Origin: Pseudopontixanthobacter vadosimaris
GTDB lineage: Bacteria; Pseudomonadota; Alphaproteobacteria; Sphingomonadales; Sphingomonadaceae
Reading direction: 5' to 3'
Length of the DNA: 64,000 bases
NCBI RefSeq assembly: GCF_012979275.1
Contig: NZ_JABASZ010000040.1
Coordinates: forward strand, 85,904-149,903
Each line of letters begins with the position of its first letter. Positions within the stretch are counted from its first letter, which is position 1. The notes under the pieces were generated by a model. It was not told the DNA's origin. It saw nothing but the letters and a program-made list of their open reading frames with translations, and ran no database searches. The translations under genes and the position numbers were made by a program. Below are positions 44,820-54,136 of the stretch, in pieces.

Positions 44820-44898
44820 CGCCTTGCGATACGCGCGCAAGCCTCTACGACGCAAGTGATGAAAAGCGACGAACCCTGCACATGACCGGCAGCGCAAG

Positions 44899-45801
44899 AT
44901 GACCGACCAGATCGTGCCCGACAGCGAACATCGCGGACTGGTCGCCCGCCTGCCGCAGCCGTTGCGCGACCTTGCCATGCTCGCAAGGTTCGACCGGCCG
45001 ATCGGCTGGTGGCTGCTCTTCTGGCCCTGCGCCTGGGGTGTCTGGCTGACGGGCGCGGGGGTGCAGGTGGAACTGCTGGGCTGGCTGCTGCTGGGCGCGG
45101 TCGCCATGCGCGGCGCGGGCTGTGTCTATAATGATATCGTCGATGCAAAGCTGGACGCGCAGGTGGCCCGCACCGCCAGCCGCCCGGTTGCGAGCGGACG
45201 CGTCAGCAGGCGCACGGCATGGCTCTGGCTTGGCGCATTGTGCCTGATCGGGCTGGTCGTCCTGTTGCAATTGCGGTGGGAAGCGCAGCTGGTCGCATTG
45301 GGCAGTCTGCTGCTTGTGGCGGCCTACCCCTTCATGAAGCGGATCACCTGGTGGCCGCAGGCGTGGCTGGGGCTGGTTTTCACCTGGGGGCTGCCCGTTG
45401 GCTGGGTGGCCTTGCGCGACATGCGCTTCGACATTGTTCTGCCCATATATGCCGGGGCGGTGCTGTGGGTCATCGGCTATGACACGATCTACGCCCTGCA
45501 GGACCGGGAAGACGATGCGCTGGTCGGCATCCGGTCCAGCGCCTTGCGGCTGGGCAAGAATGTGCAGGCCGGGATCGCGCTGTTCTATGCTGGTGCCATG
45601 GGCCTGTGGATGCTCGGCTTCTGGCTCCTGCGGCACGATCTGCTCGCCTTGCTGGCATTGTTGCCGGTGGCGCTTCACCTCGGCTGGCAGGTGATCACAC
45701 TTGATACGGCCGACGCCGCCAATCCGCTGGGCAGGTTCCGGTCGAACCGCGTGGCCGGGGCGCTGATGGCAGCCGCGTGCTTCGTGGTCGGGAATGCCTG
45801 A
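44899..45801 (+). CDS. ubiA: 4-hydroxybenzoate polyprenyltransferase UbiA
   Basis: A 300-residue prenyltransferase with eight to nine helices. LARFDRPIGWWLLFWPCAWG is the signature start, NDIVDAKLDAQVARTASRPV the first Asp-rich motif, and YDTIYALQDREDDALVGI the second (YD.xYA.qDreDD). It prenylates 4-hydroxybenzoate in ubiquinone synthesis. The stop overlaps the SRAP start (TGATG). Confidence 0.95.
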   Translation: MTDQIVPDSEHRGLVARLPQPLRDLAMLARFDRPIGWWLLFWPCAWGVWLTGAGVQVELLGWLLLGAVAMRGAGCVYNDIVDAKLDAQVARTASRPVASGRVSRRTAWLWLGALCLIGLVVLLQLRWEAQLVALGSLLLVAAYPFMKRITWWPQAWLGLVFTWGLPVGWVALRDMRFDIVLPIYAGAVLWVIGYDTIYALQDREDDALVGIRSSALRLGKNVQAGIALFYAGAMGLWMLGFWLLRHDLLALLALLPVALHLGWQVITLDTADAANPLGRFRSNRVAGALMAAACFVVGNA

Positions 45802-46406
45802 TGTGCAACCTGTACCGCATGACGAAGAGCGGCGACGAGCTGGCGCAATGGTTCGAGGTGCGGAATACAGCGGGTGGAGCGAATCTCGCAGCCGAGATCT
45901 ACCCCGGCTGTCCCGGCGTGGTCATCGCCGATGGACGTCTGCGAGCCATGCATTGGGGGTTTCCCTTGCAGGTGAAGGGCGCGCGCGGACAGGTGCTGAA
46001 GCCGCGCCCGGTCAATAACGCCCGTGCCGAGAAACTGGGGGGCGGCTTCTGGCGTTCGAGCTTTGTCGAGCGCCGCTGCCTGATCCCGCTGAACGGCTGG
46101 GCCGAGGCGGAGGGGCCGAAGGGCGCCAAGACGCGCAGCTGGTTCGCCATGCCGGACGGTGGAATGTTCACAGCGGCGGGCATATGGCGCAACAGCGCCG
46201 AATGGGGCAACGTCTATTCCATGGTGATGACGGAATGCGTGCAGCGATATGCCGACGTTCACGACCGGATGCCGGTGCTGATCGCAGATGATGATCGCGC
46301 AATCTGGACCGCTGCCGCGCCTGGGGAGGCGCTGGACCTCTGCCGCCCGTGGGACGGTCCGCTGGTGCTGGAGCGCACGTCAGAACCCTGGGCGGGCCGG
46401 GGATAA
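45801..46406 (+). CDS. SOS response-associated peptidase (SRAP, YedK/HMCES-like)
   Basis: ATG 45801 gives 201 residues with Met1-Cys2 (MCNLYRMTKSGDELAQW); Cys2, exposed by Met removal, is the catalytic nucleophile that crosslinks abasic sites. PVNNARAEKLGGGFW, RRCLIPLNGWAEAEG (the Glu-bearing motif) and VHDRMPVLIADDD (His) complete the active site. YedK-type proteins protect abasic sites in ssDNA. It overlaps ubiA with TGATG, an unusual pairing. Confidence 0.9.
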   Translation: MCNLYRMTKSGDELAQWFEVRNTAGGANLAAEIYPGCPGVVIADGRLRAMHWGFPLQVKGARGQVLKPRPVNNARAEKLGGGFWRSSFVERRCLIPLNGWAEAEGPKGAKTRSWFAMPDGGMFTAAGIWRNSAEWGNVYSMVMTECVQRYADVHDRMPVLIADDDRAIWTAAAPGEALDLCRPWDGPLVLERTSEPWAGRG

Positions 46407-46456
46407 GCACCGCTGGTCAGCTTGACCGGCAACCGCGCAGTTGCATAAGCAGCGGC

Positions 46457-46771
46457 ATGAGCGATCTGTTCTCGGCCCTGGCCGATCCCGCCCGCCGCCG
46501 CCTCCTCGACCGCTTGTGCGAAACAGGCGGGCTGACACTGGCGCAGCTTTGCGAAGGCATGCACATGACGCGGCAGGGCGTTGCCAAGCATCTGCGGGTG
46601 CTGGAGGACGCTAATCTGGTCGCCAGTCGGCGGGAGGGGCGGTTCAGGCGTCACTATCTCAACCCGATGCCGCTCAGCCGGATCGTCAACCGCTGGCTTC
46701 ACAAATTCGAGGATATGCGGCTGCAGGAACTGGCGGGCTATCGGCCCGATCCTGCTGATAAGAGGGTCTAG
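46457..46771 (+). CDS. ArsR-family helix-turn-helix regulator
   Basis: ATG 46457 gives 104 residues. MSDLFSALADPARRRLLDRL starts the winged helix; LAQLCEGMHMTRQGVAKHLR is the HTH recognition part; ARRR replaces typical Cys metal motifs, so it lacks the ELCVCDL metal site. A truncated version without an effector domain. Targets unknown; adjacent to the SRAP gene. Stop overlaps a convergent phosphatase gene by 4 bp. Confidence 0.85.
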   Translation: MSDLFSALADPARRRLLDRLCETGGLTLAQLCEGMHMTRQGVAKHLRVLEDANLVASRREGRFRRHYLNPMPLSRIVNRWLHKFEDMRLQELAGYRPDPADKRV

Positions 46772-47295
46772 AATTCTGGCCCGAGGTCCGGATCGAGATC
46801 GCGCGGCCGGGCGAAATGCGTCAGCCGCCCGCACCCTGCGGCAATGTCGGCCCAATCGTCGATGTCGAGGGTCAGCGCGGCGAAACTTGCGGTCGGGAAC
46901 TTGGTGGCCGCTTCTCCGAAAAGATCGGTCTCGCGGTCTGGCGGCACCATGGCGAAAAGCACCTCGTGCAGACCCGGATTATGTCCGGCCAGCAGAATGC
47001 TGTCCGCATCTGCGGCATATTCGCGAATGACATCGAGGATCGTGTCGGAACTGGCGAGATAAAGGCGTTTGTCGAATTGCGGCTCGAGATCGGGAAGGGC
47101 ATGCTGCAACGTCTGCTTCACGCGCTGCGCCGGGCTGGCGAGCAGGCGGCCCCAGTTCACGCCATGCGTTCTTATATGGTCGCCCATGAGCCGCGCGCCA
47201 CGGCATCCGCGTTCGTTCAGCCCGCGGTCGAAATCGCGCGTGCCGCTATCGTCGAAATCGCTCTTGGCGTGCCGCATCAGGCCGAGCATTTTCAT
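46768..47295 (-). CDS. histidine phosphatase family protein (SixA-like)
   Basis: ATG 47295 (MKMLGLMRHAKSDFDDSG) gives 175 residues; the frame is open upstream into the helicase gene, as shadow. The RHxx nucleophile His is in LMRHAKSDF, LASPAQRVKQT is the second signature, and LLAGHNPGLHEVL the second catalytic His. SixA-type phosphohistidine phosphatases dephosphorylate HPt domains. It overlaps the DinG-like gene by 4 bp. Confidence 0.9.
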   Translation of the reverse strand: MKMLGLMRHAKSDFDDSGTRDFDRGLNERGCRGARLMGDHIRTHGVNWGRLLASPAQRVKQTLQHALPDLEPQFDKRLYLASSDTILDVIREYAADADSILLAGHNPGLHEVLFAMVPPDRETDLFGEAATKFPTASFAALTLDIDDWADIAAGCGRLTHFARPRDLDPDLGPEF

Positions 47296-50141
47296 CGTGG
47301 CCCGCTCCCATCCATCGGGGCAGCAGGATGCCACGCCGTACAGGCTTCGGGATGAACACCAGCGGCCACCCGTTGTAAAGCCTCTTCCAGTCCCAACCGG
47401 ATGACCGGCGTGCCGGGTGGGAATGCCGTCAGCAATCGGCTGGGAAAGGCCGGGGACAGAACGACGAAATGCCCGCGATCGTCGCGGCTGCGGATCAGCC
47501 GCCCGAATGCCTGGGCCAGTTTCGCCCGGATGATCCGGTCGTCGAATGCCTTTCCGCCGCCCGGCAGTTCCCGTGCTGCGGCGCGGCGGGCGCGGTGGAG
47601 AATGTTCGGCTTGGGCCACGGCACCTGTTCCAGCACAACGCAGCGCAGCGAAGCGCCCGGCACATCGACACCGTCGCGCAGCGCGTCGGTGCCGAGCAGC
47701 GACGCCAGCGGATCGTCGCGGAAAATATCCACCAGCGTACCCGTATCGATCGGGTCCACATGCTGGGCGAACAGTGGCAGGCCTTCGCGCGCCAGCCGGT
47801 CGGCGATGCGGCCGTGCACCGCGCGCAGGCGGCGAATCGCGGTGAACAGGCCCAGCACGCCGCCGCCCGCGGCCTCGATCAGGCGTGCGTATGCCCCGGC
47901 AAGGGCGGGAATGTCGCCCTTCCGAATGTCCGTGACGATGAGCACTTCGGCATTGCTGGCGTAATCGAACGGGCTGACCGCGCTGCCGAGCGAGGGGACG
48001 ACGTCGAGATGCAGCGCGCCGCTCCGGGCGATGGCGCTGTCCCATTCGGCACCCTCGGCCCCCCGGTCGGTCAGAGTCGCGCTGGTCAGCATCACGCCGT
48101 GCGCCGGTTCGAGCACGGTCTTGGCGAAGGGCTTCATCGGGTCGAGCCAGCGGCGGTGGATGCCGATGTCGAATTCCCGCGAATCGGACCTGTCCACGGC
48201 GAGCCAGTCGACGAATTCCGGATCGGCGGGGCCGCCCAACCTGTTCAGCAGGGCCTCCCATGCGGCGATCAGGTCGATGCGCCAGGCAAGCGAATGGCGC
48301 GCGCCTTCGATGCGGGCGCGGCCCTGGCCGTCCAGCCAGTCGGGTGGCTCCTGCAGGATCGTCTCCAGCCGCAGCGCCAGCCTGACCAGCGGCTGGCGAA
48401 TCGCTGCCAGCGCCTCCTGCGCCTCGCCCGCGATCTGCACGATCGGCCCATCCAGCCCGGCGACTTCGGTCTCGATGCCATAGCCGAGTTCCTGGCCGCC
48501 GCTCTCGTCACGGGCGTAGGTGGCCGCGCGTACCGCACCGAGCAGCGCCTCGAGGGGGCCGAACGCTTCCCCCTCGTTCAGGCGCTGCAGCCAGCCGTCC
48601 CCCGGCAGCGCCTCTGCCGCAGCCACCGCATCGGCTACGGCAATGCCGGCCGCTTCGTCATAGCCGGCGACATCGGAGAGCCTGGCCGCAAGACCCCGCC
48701 GCCGCCCGCGCGAATTCCGTTCCGGGCCCATGATCCAGCGGCGAAGCTCGATACATTCCTGCCCGGTCAGGGCGGCGGCGAAGGTCGAATCCGCCGCATC
48801 GAAAACATGGTGGCCTTCATCGAAGATGATACGCGTGGGGCGCTGCGCCGGGTCGCGCGTGCCGGAACGCGCGGCATTGATCATCACCAGCGCGTGATTG
48901 GCGATCACCAGATCGGCCTGGGCACTGTCGCGCGCGGCGCGTTCGATGAAACATTTTCGGTAATGCGGGCAACCGGCATAGATACATTCGCCGCGCTGGT
49001 CGGTCAGCGCCGCGATGCCCCGCTTGCGGAACAGGGTGCCGAGCCAGCCGGGCAGGTCGCCGCCGATCATGTCGCCATCCTGCGAATAAGCGGCCCAGCG
49101 TGCGACCAGCTGGGCAAGCACCGCCGGGCGTCCGGCGAAACCGCCTTGCAGCGCATCCTCCAGATTCAGCAGGCAAAGATAATTCTCGCGTCCCTTGCGC
49201 ACGACGACTGGCGGAGAACCGTCGCTCCGCCGTTCGGGCCAGGCCCGATGGCTTTCGCGGCGCAGCTGGCGTTGCAGGTTCTTGGTGAAGGTCGAAACCC
49301 AGACCGTGCCCTGCGCCGCGCCGGACCAGAGCGACGCGGGCGCGAGATAGCCGAGCGTCTTGCCGATGCCCGTTCCCGCCTGCGCCAGCAGCAGGTGCGG
49401 CTTTCCCTTCTGCGCGCGCGGGGCGAAGATCGCTCCGGCATCGCGTGCGTAACCCTGCTGGCCTTCGCGCTGTTCGGCACCTTCTCCGGTCAACCGGGCA
49501 AGCTGGCCGGCGATTTCCTCCTCGCCGATCAGCACCAGCGATGGCTGGGGGCGTTCCGGCGCTTCCTCCCATTCGGGCAAAGTCGAGAAGAGCCATTTTT
49601 CGGCTTTCTCCGGCTTGGCAACATGGGAAGAGATGATTTGCGCCCATGGCCAGCGCAGCCGCATCAGGGATTGCAGCGTGGTCCACGCGCCGGCCCGTTC
49701 GCGCCATGCGGGATCGGCGCAGGTGGCAAGCAGGACTCCCGCTGCCCTTTGCAGCAGATGCGGCACCCCGTCGTCGCTTTCCGCCTCGCGCAGGCCGAGC
49801 GCATGGGCCAGCCCCTTCGGCGTCGGTGTGCAGAACCGCGCCGGGTGAACGAAAGCGAACAGTTCCAGCAGATCGAGACCGGAGAGGTCAGGATAGCCCA
49901 GCCGGTTCGCCACCAGCGGTGCATTCAGCAGCAGGACCGGCGTATCGGATGCCGCCATGATCGCCTCGCCCTTGGACACGCCGCGAATGGCGCCATCCGG
50001 CTGCGCTATCCAGGTTCCGGCATGGCTGGCATGCAGGGCGGGCAGGCCGGCCAGCGGTGCCTCGCACGGCGCGTCGGACGGGCTGGCCGGTCCGGCCGAT
50101 GCCGCACCGCCTTCTGCGCTTGGTTTACCTGCTGTCGACAC
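47292..50141 (-). CDS. ATP-dependent DNA helicase, DinG/XPD family
   Basis: A GTG at 50141 (VSTAGKPSAEGG) gives about 949 residues; a GTG at 50213 adds 24 more in the same frame, and a later ATG would cut family homology. Walker A GTGIGKTLGY (in LLLAQAGTGIGKTLGYLAP), a Fe-S cysteine set across CLLNLEDAL, CIYAGCPHYRKC, and the DEAH-type DEGHHVFDAAD identify a superfamily-2 helicase. AFGRLIRSRDDRGHFVVL is motif VI. Functions in repair/R-loop resolution. The N-terminal 150 residues are unassigned. Overlaps the phosphatase gene. Confidence 0.9.
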   Translation of the reverse strand: MSTAGKPSAEGGAASAGPASPSDAPCEAPLAGLPALHASHAGTWIAQPDGAIRGVSKGEAIMAASDTPVLLLNAPLVANRLGYPDLSGLDLLELFAFVHPARFCTPTPKGLAHALGLREAESDDGVPHLLQRAAGVLLATCADPAWRERAGAWTTLQSLMRLRWPWAQIISSHVAKPEKAEKWLFSTLPEWEEAPERPQPSLVLIGEEEIAGQLARLTGEGAEQREGQQGYARDAGAIFAPRAQKGKPHLLLAQAGTGIGKTLGYLAPASLWSGAAQGTVWVSTFTKNLQRQLRRESHRAWPERRSDGSPPVVVRKGRENYLCLLNLEDALQGGFAGRPAVLAQLVARWAAYSQDGDMIGGDLPGWLGTLFRKRGIAALTDQRGECIYAGCPHYRKCFIERAARDSAQADLVIANHALVMINAARSGTRDPAQRPTRIIFDEGHHVFDAADSTFAAALTGQECIELRRWIMGPERNSRGRRRGLAARLSDVAGYDEAAGIAVADAVAAAEALPGDGWLQRLNEGEAFGPLEALLGAVRAATYARDESGGQELGYGIETEVAGLDGPIVQIAGEAQEALAAIRQPLVRLALRLETILQEPPDWLDGQGRARIEGARHSLAWRIDLIAAWEALLNRLGGPADPEFVDWLAVDRSDSREFDIGIHRRWLDPMKPFAKTVLEPAHGVMLTSATLTDRGAEGAEWDSAIARSGALHLDVVPSLGSAVSPFDYASNAEVLIVTDIRKGDIPALAGAYARLIEAAGGGVLGLFTAIRRLRAVHGRIADRLAREGLPLFAQHVDPIDTGTLVDIFRDDPLASLLGTDALRDGVDVPGASLRCVVLEQVPWPKPNILHRARRAAARELPGGGKAFDDRIIRAKLAQAFGRLIRSRDDRGHFVVLSPAFPSRLLTAFPPGTPVIRLGLEEALQRVAAGVHPEACTAWHPAAPMDGSGPR

Positions 50142-50281
50142 CTTGCTTTCATGGTGGCGGCGGAACGGAAAGGCAACGCCCTGCGGCCTTGTTTCCCCGC
50201 TTCCCCGTACCACTCATTGGCGCTGGCCAGCACGGCAGAGCGGTCTTGCCTAAAGGCACGGCTTGCGCGAAAGCCACGGCC

Positions 50282-51988
50282 ATGACCGATCCGACCCCCA
50301 GCACCCCGACTCCGAGCACCCCGACCCCCAGCACCCCGACCTCAAGCGCCCCAACCCTCAGCGACGCCGCCCGCTCATCCAAGGCCTGGCCTTTTCAGGA
50401 GGCCCAGCGCCTTGCCAGGCGTTACCCCGATGGCAAGCGCGACGCGGATGGCAATCTGGTTCCGGTGCTGTTCGAAACCGGCTACGGACCCTCCGGCCTG
50501 CCGCATATCGGCACGTTCCAGGAAGTGCTCCGCACCACCTTCGTTCGCCGCGCCTATGAGGCGCTGACCGGTGCGCCGACCCGGCTGGTCGCCTTCAGCG
50601 ACGACATGGACGGCCTGCGCAAAGTGCCGGACAACGTGCCCGATGCGGAAATGCTGAAGACCCATCTCGGCAAGCCGCTCAGCCGCATTCCCGACCCCTT
50701 CGGCACGCATGCAAGCTTCGGCGCGCATAACAACGCGCGGCTGCGGGAATTCCTCGACCGGTTCGGCTTCAATTACGAATTCGTCTCGGCCAGCGAGCGA
50801 TACAATTCTGGCGCATTCGACGATGCGCTGCGTAATGTGCTGGCGCATGATCAGGCGATCCTCGACATCATGCTGCCGACCCTGCGGGAGGAACGGCGCA
50901 AGACCTATTCGCCCATTCTGCCGATCTCGCCGACGACAGGCGTTGTTCTGCAGGTGCCTGTCGAGGTGATCGACGCGCAGGCCGGTATGATCCGCTTCAC
51001 CGACGAGGATGGCCGCGAGGTTGAACAATCGGCGCTTGGAGGCCAGGCCAAGCTGCAATGGAAGGTCGATTGGGCCATGCGCTGGGTCGCGCTCGGCGTG
51101 GATTACGAGATGTATGGCAAGGATCTGACCGACAGCGGCGTGCAGTCGGGCAAGATCGCGCAGGTGCTGGGCGGGCGCAAGCCAGAGGGGCTGGTCTACG
51201 AATTGTTCCTGGACGAGAAGGGCGAGAAGATCTCCAAGTCCAAGGGCAACGGCCTGACGATCGAGGAATGGCTGCGCTATGGCAGTCAGGAAAGCCTGGG
51301 CTTCTACATCTTCCCCAACCCGAAAAGCGCCAAGCAATTGCATGGCGGGGTCATACCGCGCGCGGTGGACGAATATTGGCAGTTCCGCGAAAGGCTGGCC
51401 GAACAACCGCTGGACAAGCAGCTGGGAAACCCGGCCTGGCACCTGCTGCGCGCCAACATGGCCGATGCCGAGGGTGCTTCAGTAGATGGAGCGGGCGACA
51501 GCCTGCCGGTAACTTTCGGTCTCTTGCTCAATCTGGTGGGTGTCTTGGGCGCGGAGGCGACAAGCGGGCAGGTCTGGCAGTACCTGGCCAATTACGTGCC
51601 CGATGCCAATCCTGTGCAGCACTCGGAATTGGGCGAACTGGTCGAGAGCGCGCTCGCCTACAACCGCGATTTCGTCGCCTCGACTCTGGCGAAAAGAGCG
51701 CCCGAAGGGGGCGAGATCGCCGCGTTGCAGGCACTGGACGGGTGGCTGGCCGGTGCGGCCGAGGATACTGCGGCAGAAGATATCCAGACCTGGGTCTATG
51801 ACATCGGCAAGGATGAACGGTACGGCTTCGATAATCTGCGCGACTGGTTTCGCGCTCTTTATGAAACCTTGCTGGGCAGCAGCCAGGGGCCGCGGATGGG
51901 CAGCTTCATCGCCTTGTACGGCATTGCGAACACCCGCAGGCTGATTGCCGAAGCGCTGGAAAAGGCAGGAGAGAAGCCCGCACTCTAG
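50282..51988 (+). CDS. lysK: lysyl-tRNA synthetase, class I
   Basis: ATG 50282 gives 568 residues. It is the archaeal-type class I LysRS that alphaproteobacteria use in place of class II LysS. The HIGH-like PHIG is at residues 74-77 (GPSGLPHIGTF) and the KMSKS equivalent KISKSKG at about 316-320. The first 25 residues are a PTPST repeat encoded by a 15-bp tandem DNA repeat, not part of the enzyme fold. Activates lysine and charges tRNA-Lys. Divergent from the DinG-like gene. Confidence 0.95.
   Translation: MTDPTPSTPTPSTPTPSTPTSSAPTLSDAARSSKAWPFQEAQRLARRYPDGKRDADGNLVPVLFETGYGPSGLPHIGTFQEVLRTTFVRRAYEALTGAPTRLVAFSDDMDGLRKVPDNVPDAEMLKTHLGKPLSRIPDPFGTHASFGAHNNARLREFLDRFGFNYEFVSASERYNSGAFDDALRNVLAHDQAILDIMLPTLREERRKTYSPILPISPTTGVVLQVPVEVIDAQAGMIRFTDEDGREVEQSALGGQAKLQWKVDWAMRWVALGVDYEMYGKDLTDSGVQSGKIAQVLGGRKPEGLVYELFLDEKGEKISKSKGNGLTIEEWLRYGSQESLGFYIFPNPKSAKQLHGGVIPRAVDEYWQFRERLAEQPLDKQLGNPAWHLLRANMADAEGASVDGAGDSLPVTFGLLLNLVGVLGAEATSGQVWQYLANYVPDANPVQHSELGELVESALAYNRDFVASTLAKRAPEGGEIAALQALDGWLAGAAEDTAAEDIQTWVYDIGKDERYGFDNLRDWFRALYETLLGSSQGPRMGSFIALYGIANTRRLIAEALEKAGEKPAL
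50291..50365 (+). repeat. five-unit 15-bp tandem repeat at lysK 5' end
   Basis: Five 15-base units based on CCGACCCCCAGCACC run from 50291 to 50365, the first three nearly identical and the last two diverged. They encode the PTPST-type N-terminal tail of LysK. Such short-unit arrays can change copy number by slippage without shifting the frame, since 15 is a multiple of three. Confidence 0.85.
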
Positions 51989-52049
51989 CAAGGCAATAGG
52001 CGGCGGCGCTCGCGGCGGCGGAGAACGCGAAGCTCCCGCGCAGGTCCGT

Positions 52050-52715
52050 TCACCCCCAGCGCCGCGTGCGATACCAGCGGGTGATCACGTATTTGACGCC
52101 CTTTTCCACCGGCGTGCCGGCGTGCATCGTCCCTTCGTTCGGCGCGCCATCGGGCAGGGCATTGTTCCAGACCAGCAGGACGCCGGGCCTGGGTTCGATA
52201 TTTATGCCGATCTCGGTGAAATGCGTCGCCCCGCCGGCTTCCACCTCGTTCAGGAAGGCCATCGCCGTCCACGCGCGCTGACCGCCATTCTTCCGCTCCA
52301 TCGGCCAGTAATCCTGATCGGGATAGAACCAGTCATTATGCGGCTTGAACTGCTGGCCCGGCAGATAGCGCTGGCCCTGGATGGCCTCTCCCGTCTCGCC
52401 ATCCACGCCGAGCAGGTCGTCGATCCGGCGCGCTATGCCGCGAACGAATGGGTCGGTGCGGTCGAGATTGCCGGAATAGGAGGTGCGAAAATCCTCGCCA
52501 TATTCGCCTTCATAGAGTTTGCTTGGCTGGGCCACCTGATCGATCATGGAAATCAGCCGCCGGCATTCCGCCTGCGTCAGGAAATCCCCGACAGCGAACA
52601 GTTCGGCAATGTCGGTGGGCACCGTGTAGACCTTCGGATCATCGGCGAGGCGTGCACGAACGCTTGCGCCGACGCGGCGCAGTGCATCCTGGTCGGGAAT
52701 GGCCGGTCTGTTCAT
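52050..52715 (-). CDS. 2OG-Fe(II) dioxygenase, prolyl 4-hydroxylase-like
   Basis: A 221-residue protein with the P4H double-stranded beta-helix. The iron triad is His126 and Asp128 in KPHNDWFYPD and His198 in GTMHAGTPVEKG, and Lys208 (VKYVITRWYR) binds 2-oxoglutarate. YGEDFRTSYSGNLDRTD is typical of bacterial P4H-like enzymes. Substrate unknown. A short gap (about 60 bp) lies after the convergent lysK. Confidence 0.9.
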   Translation of the reverse strand: MNRPAIPDQDALRRVGASVRARLADDPKVYTVPTDIAELFAVGDFLTQAECRRLISMIDQVAQPSKLYEGEYGEDFRTSYSGNLDRTDPFVRGIARRIDDLLGVDGETGEAIQGQRYLPGQQFKPHNDWFYPDQDYWPMERKNGGQRAWTAMAFLNEVEAGGATHFTEIGINIEPRPGVLLVWNNALPDGAPNEGTMHAGTPVEKGVKYVITRWYRTRRWG

Positions 52716-52824
52716 GGGCCGATGTCATAATCATCCTGCCACCGGGTGCAAGATGAAGGCAGGAAGCAATCCGGGACGCCGGCAGAATACACTCGACATC
52801 GGATCGAACTTTATGCCCCGGAAT

Positions 52825-52876
52825 GAAAAAAACCCCGCCAGCCGCGATCCGGCTTGCGGATCGGACTGACGGGGTT
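52825..52876 (-). terminator. rho-independent terminator for the RcnB-like gene
   Basis: On the minus strand AACCCCGTCAG (52866-52876) pairs with CTGGCGGGGTT (52831-52841), followed by a run of T residues (complement of 52825-52832). It lies 47 bp after the stop at 52923. Mostly symmetrical, so weak bidirectional action is possible. Confidence 0.8.
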
Positions 52877-52922
52877 CCTTTCCGGCCGGGTCACTCAAAA
52901 CCGGCAGGAAAACCGGTTACTG

Positions 52923-53933
52923 TCACCAGAAGAAGTCGTAGATCACATCCACCACTTCGCCGGTGTAGATATTCACCAGCAGGACATCGTCATAATAGCG
53001 GGTCCAGCGATAAGGGCCGTAAACCTCGGGCAGGCGATATTGCCATGGATCGTTGATCCGGTACCGGCTGCCGTAGAATGCCGAGCCCAGCTGGATGCCG
53101 ATGCCGATGCGGTTGTAGCTGTAACCGCGATAGGGCGCGTAATAGCGGCCGAGGCGGTACTGATGCCGGTTCGCCGCCCGGTAACGCTGCCAGTCGTACC
53201 GCTGGTTCTGACGCCAGGCGCGACGATCCCACCGGCGATTGTCGCCATACCTGCCACCTCGATAATCGCCGCGGTCGTCACGGTAATCGTAGCGATTGTC
53301 GTCGCGCCAGTCACCGCGGTTCCTGTCGTAGCGATCGTCGCCATAACGCCCGTCGCGATCGCGCCGATTGTTACGGTCCCGCCAGTCGTTCCGGTCCCGG
53401 CGCTCATTCCGGTCGCGATAGCGGTCGCTGTTCCGCCAGCCATCCCGATTTTCGGTGCGCCTGCGATCGACATAGCTGCGATTGCGTTCGCGCTCCACAT
53501 AATCGCGTCCGCTCGGAGCAGGGCGGCTGATACCGCGTTCGGCAAGACGGCGGTCGATCTCGGCACGTTGCCGGTTGACGCCGCGATCGCCGCGGTTATC
53601 ACGCAGCGCCTGTTGCTGTTGCTGGCGCGCCTGCCGAATGGCCTCGGCCTGCGCCTGACGCTGTTCCGCCCGCTCACGAACATCCCGCCGCTGTTCGTTT
53701 CGCGTTTCCACGCGTGCACGCTGGCGCTGGTCACGGCGTTCCTGGCTGCGCGCCTCGCCTCGTTCCTGCCGTGAGATGCTGCGGTCTCGAATGCGCTCAC
53801 GCTGCTCGCGCTGCTGCGCTTCGCTGGCAGCGCTGTCAGCTGCCGTCGCTGCCTGTGCAGGGAGCGCAGTCGCGATCATCGCCATGCCCAGCGCCGAAAA
53901 GGCGGTGCTTCGCAGAAGATGAGAAAACGTCAT
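52923..53933 (-). CDS. RcnB-like Arg/Asp-rich periplasmic protein
   Basis: ATG 53933 (MTFSHLLRSTAFSALG) gives 336 residues with a signal peptide ending ALPAQA. Residues 40-270 are extremely Arg/Asp/Gln-rich low-complexity (RDRNERRDRNDWRDRNNRRD), with no Cys. The C-terminal 80 residues (WRQNQRYDWQRYRAANRHQY, then EVVDVIYDFFW) are the RcnB domain, which in E. coli modulates Ni/Co export. Here the long charged linker is far larger than in RcnB. A TATTAT (54003-54008) may be its -10 box. Confidence 0.75.
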   Translation of the reverse strand: MTFSHLLRSTAFSALGMAMIATALPAQAATAADSAASEAQQREQRERIRDRSISRQERGEARSQERRDQRQRARVETRNEQRRDVRERAEQRQAQAEAIRQARQQQQQALRDNRGDRGVNRQRAEIDRRLAERGISRPAPSGRDYVERERNRSYVDRRRTENRDGWRNSDRYRDRNERRDRNDWRDRNNRRDRDGRYGDDRYDRNRGDWRDDNRYDYRDDRGDYRGGRYGDNRRWDRRAWRQNQRYDWQRYRAANRHQYRLGRYYAPYRGYSYNRIGIGIQLGSAFYGSRYRINDPWQYRLPEVYGPYRWTRYYDDVLLVNIYTGEVVDVIYDFFW

Positions 53934-54136
53934 GCCGGGTCTCCATCGAGAGGCGAGTCCACCACAGCCGCCTGTATTCCTGTTTGCTGTCATCTGCTTA
54001 GCATAATACGGTGACCGCTGTCTGAACCGAAGGCCATACCTTCCGTTCATCTTGGAAGCGGAGATTCTGAACAGAATTGTCGAGCGCGATCCATGCTGCT
54101 TGACCTTGCCCTCGTCACTCCCCTTAACTTTCGGAC

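Noticed and set aside
47469..50285. 938-codon plus-strand ORF opposite the DinG-like helicase
   Set aside because: Shadow of the helicase; no domain recognised and biased toward Arg/Gln/His.
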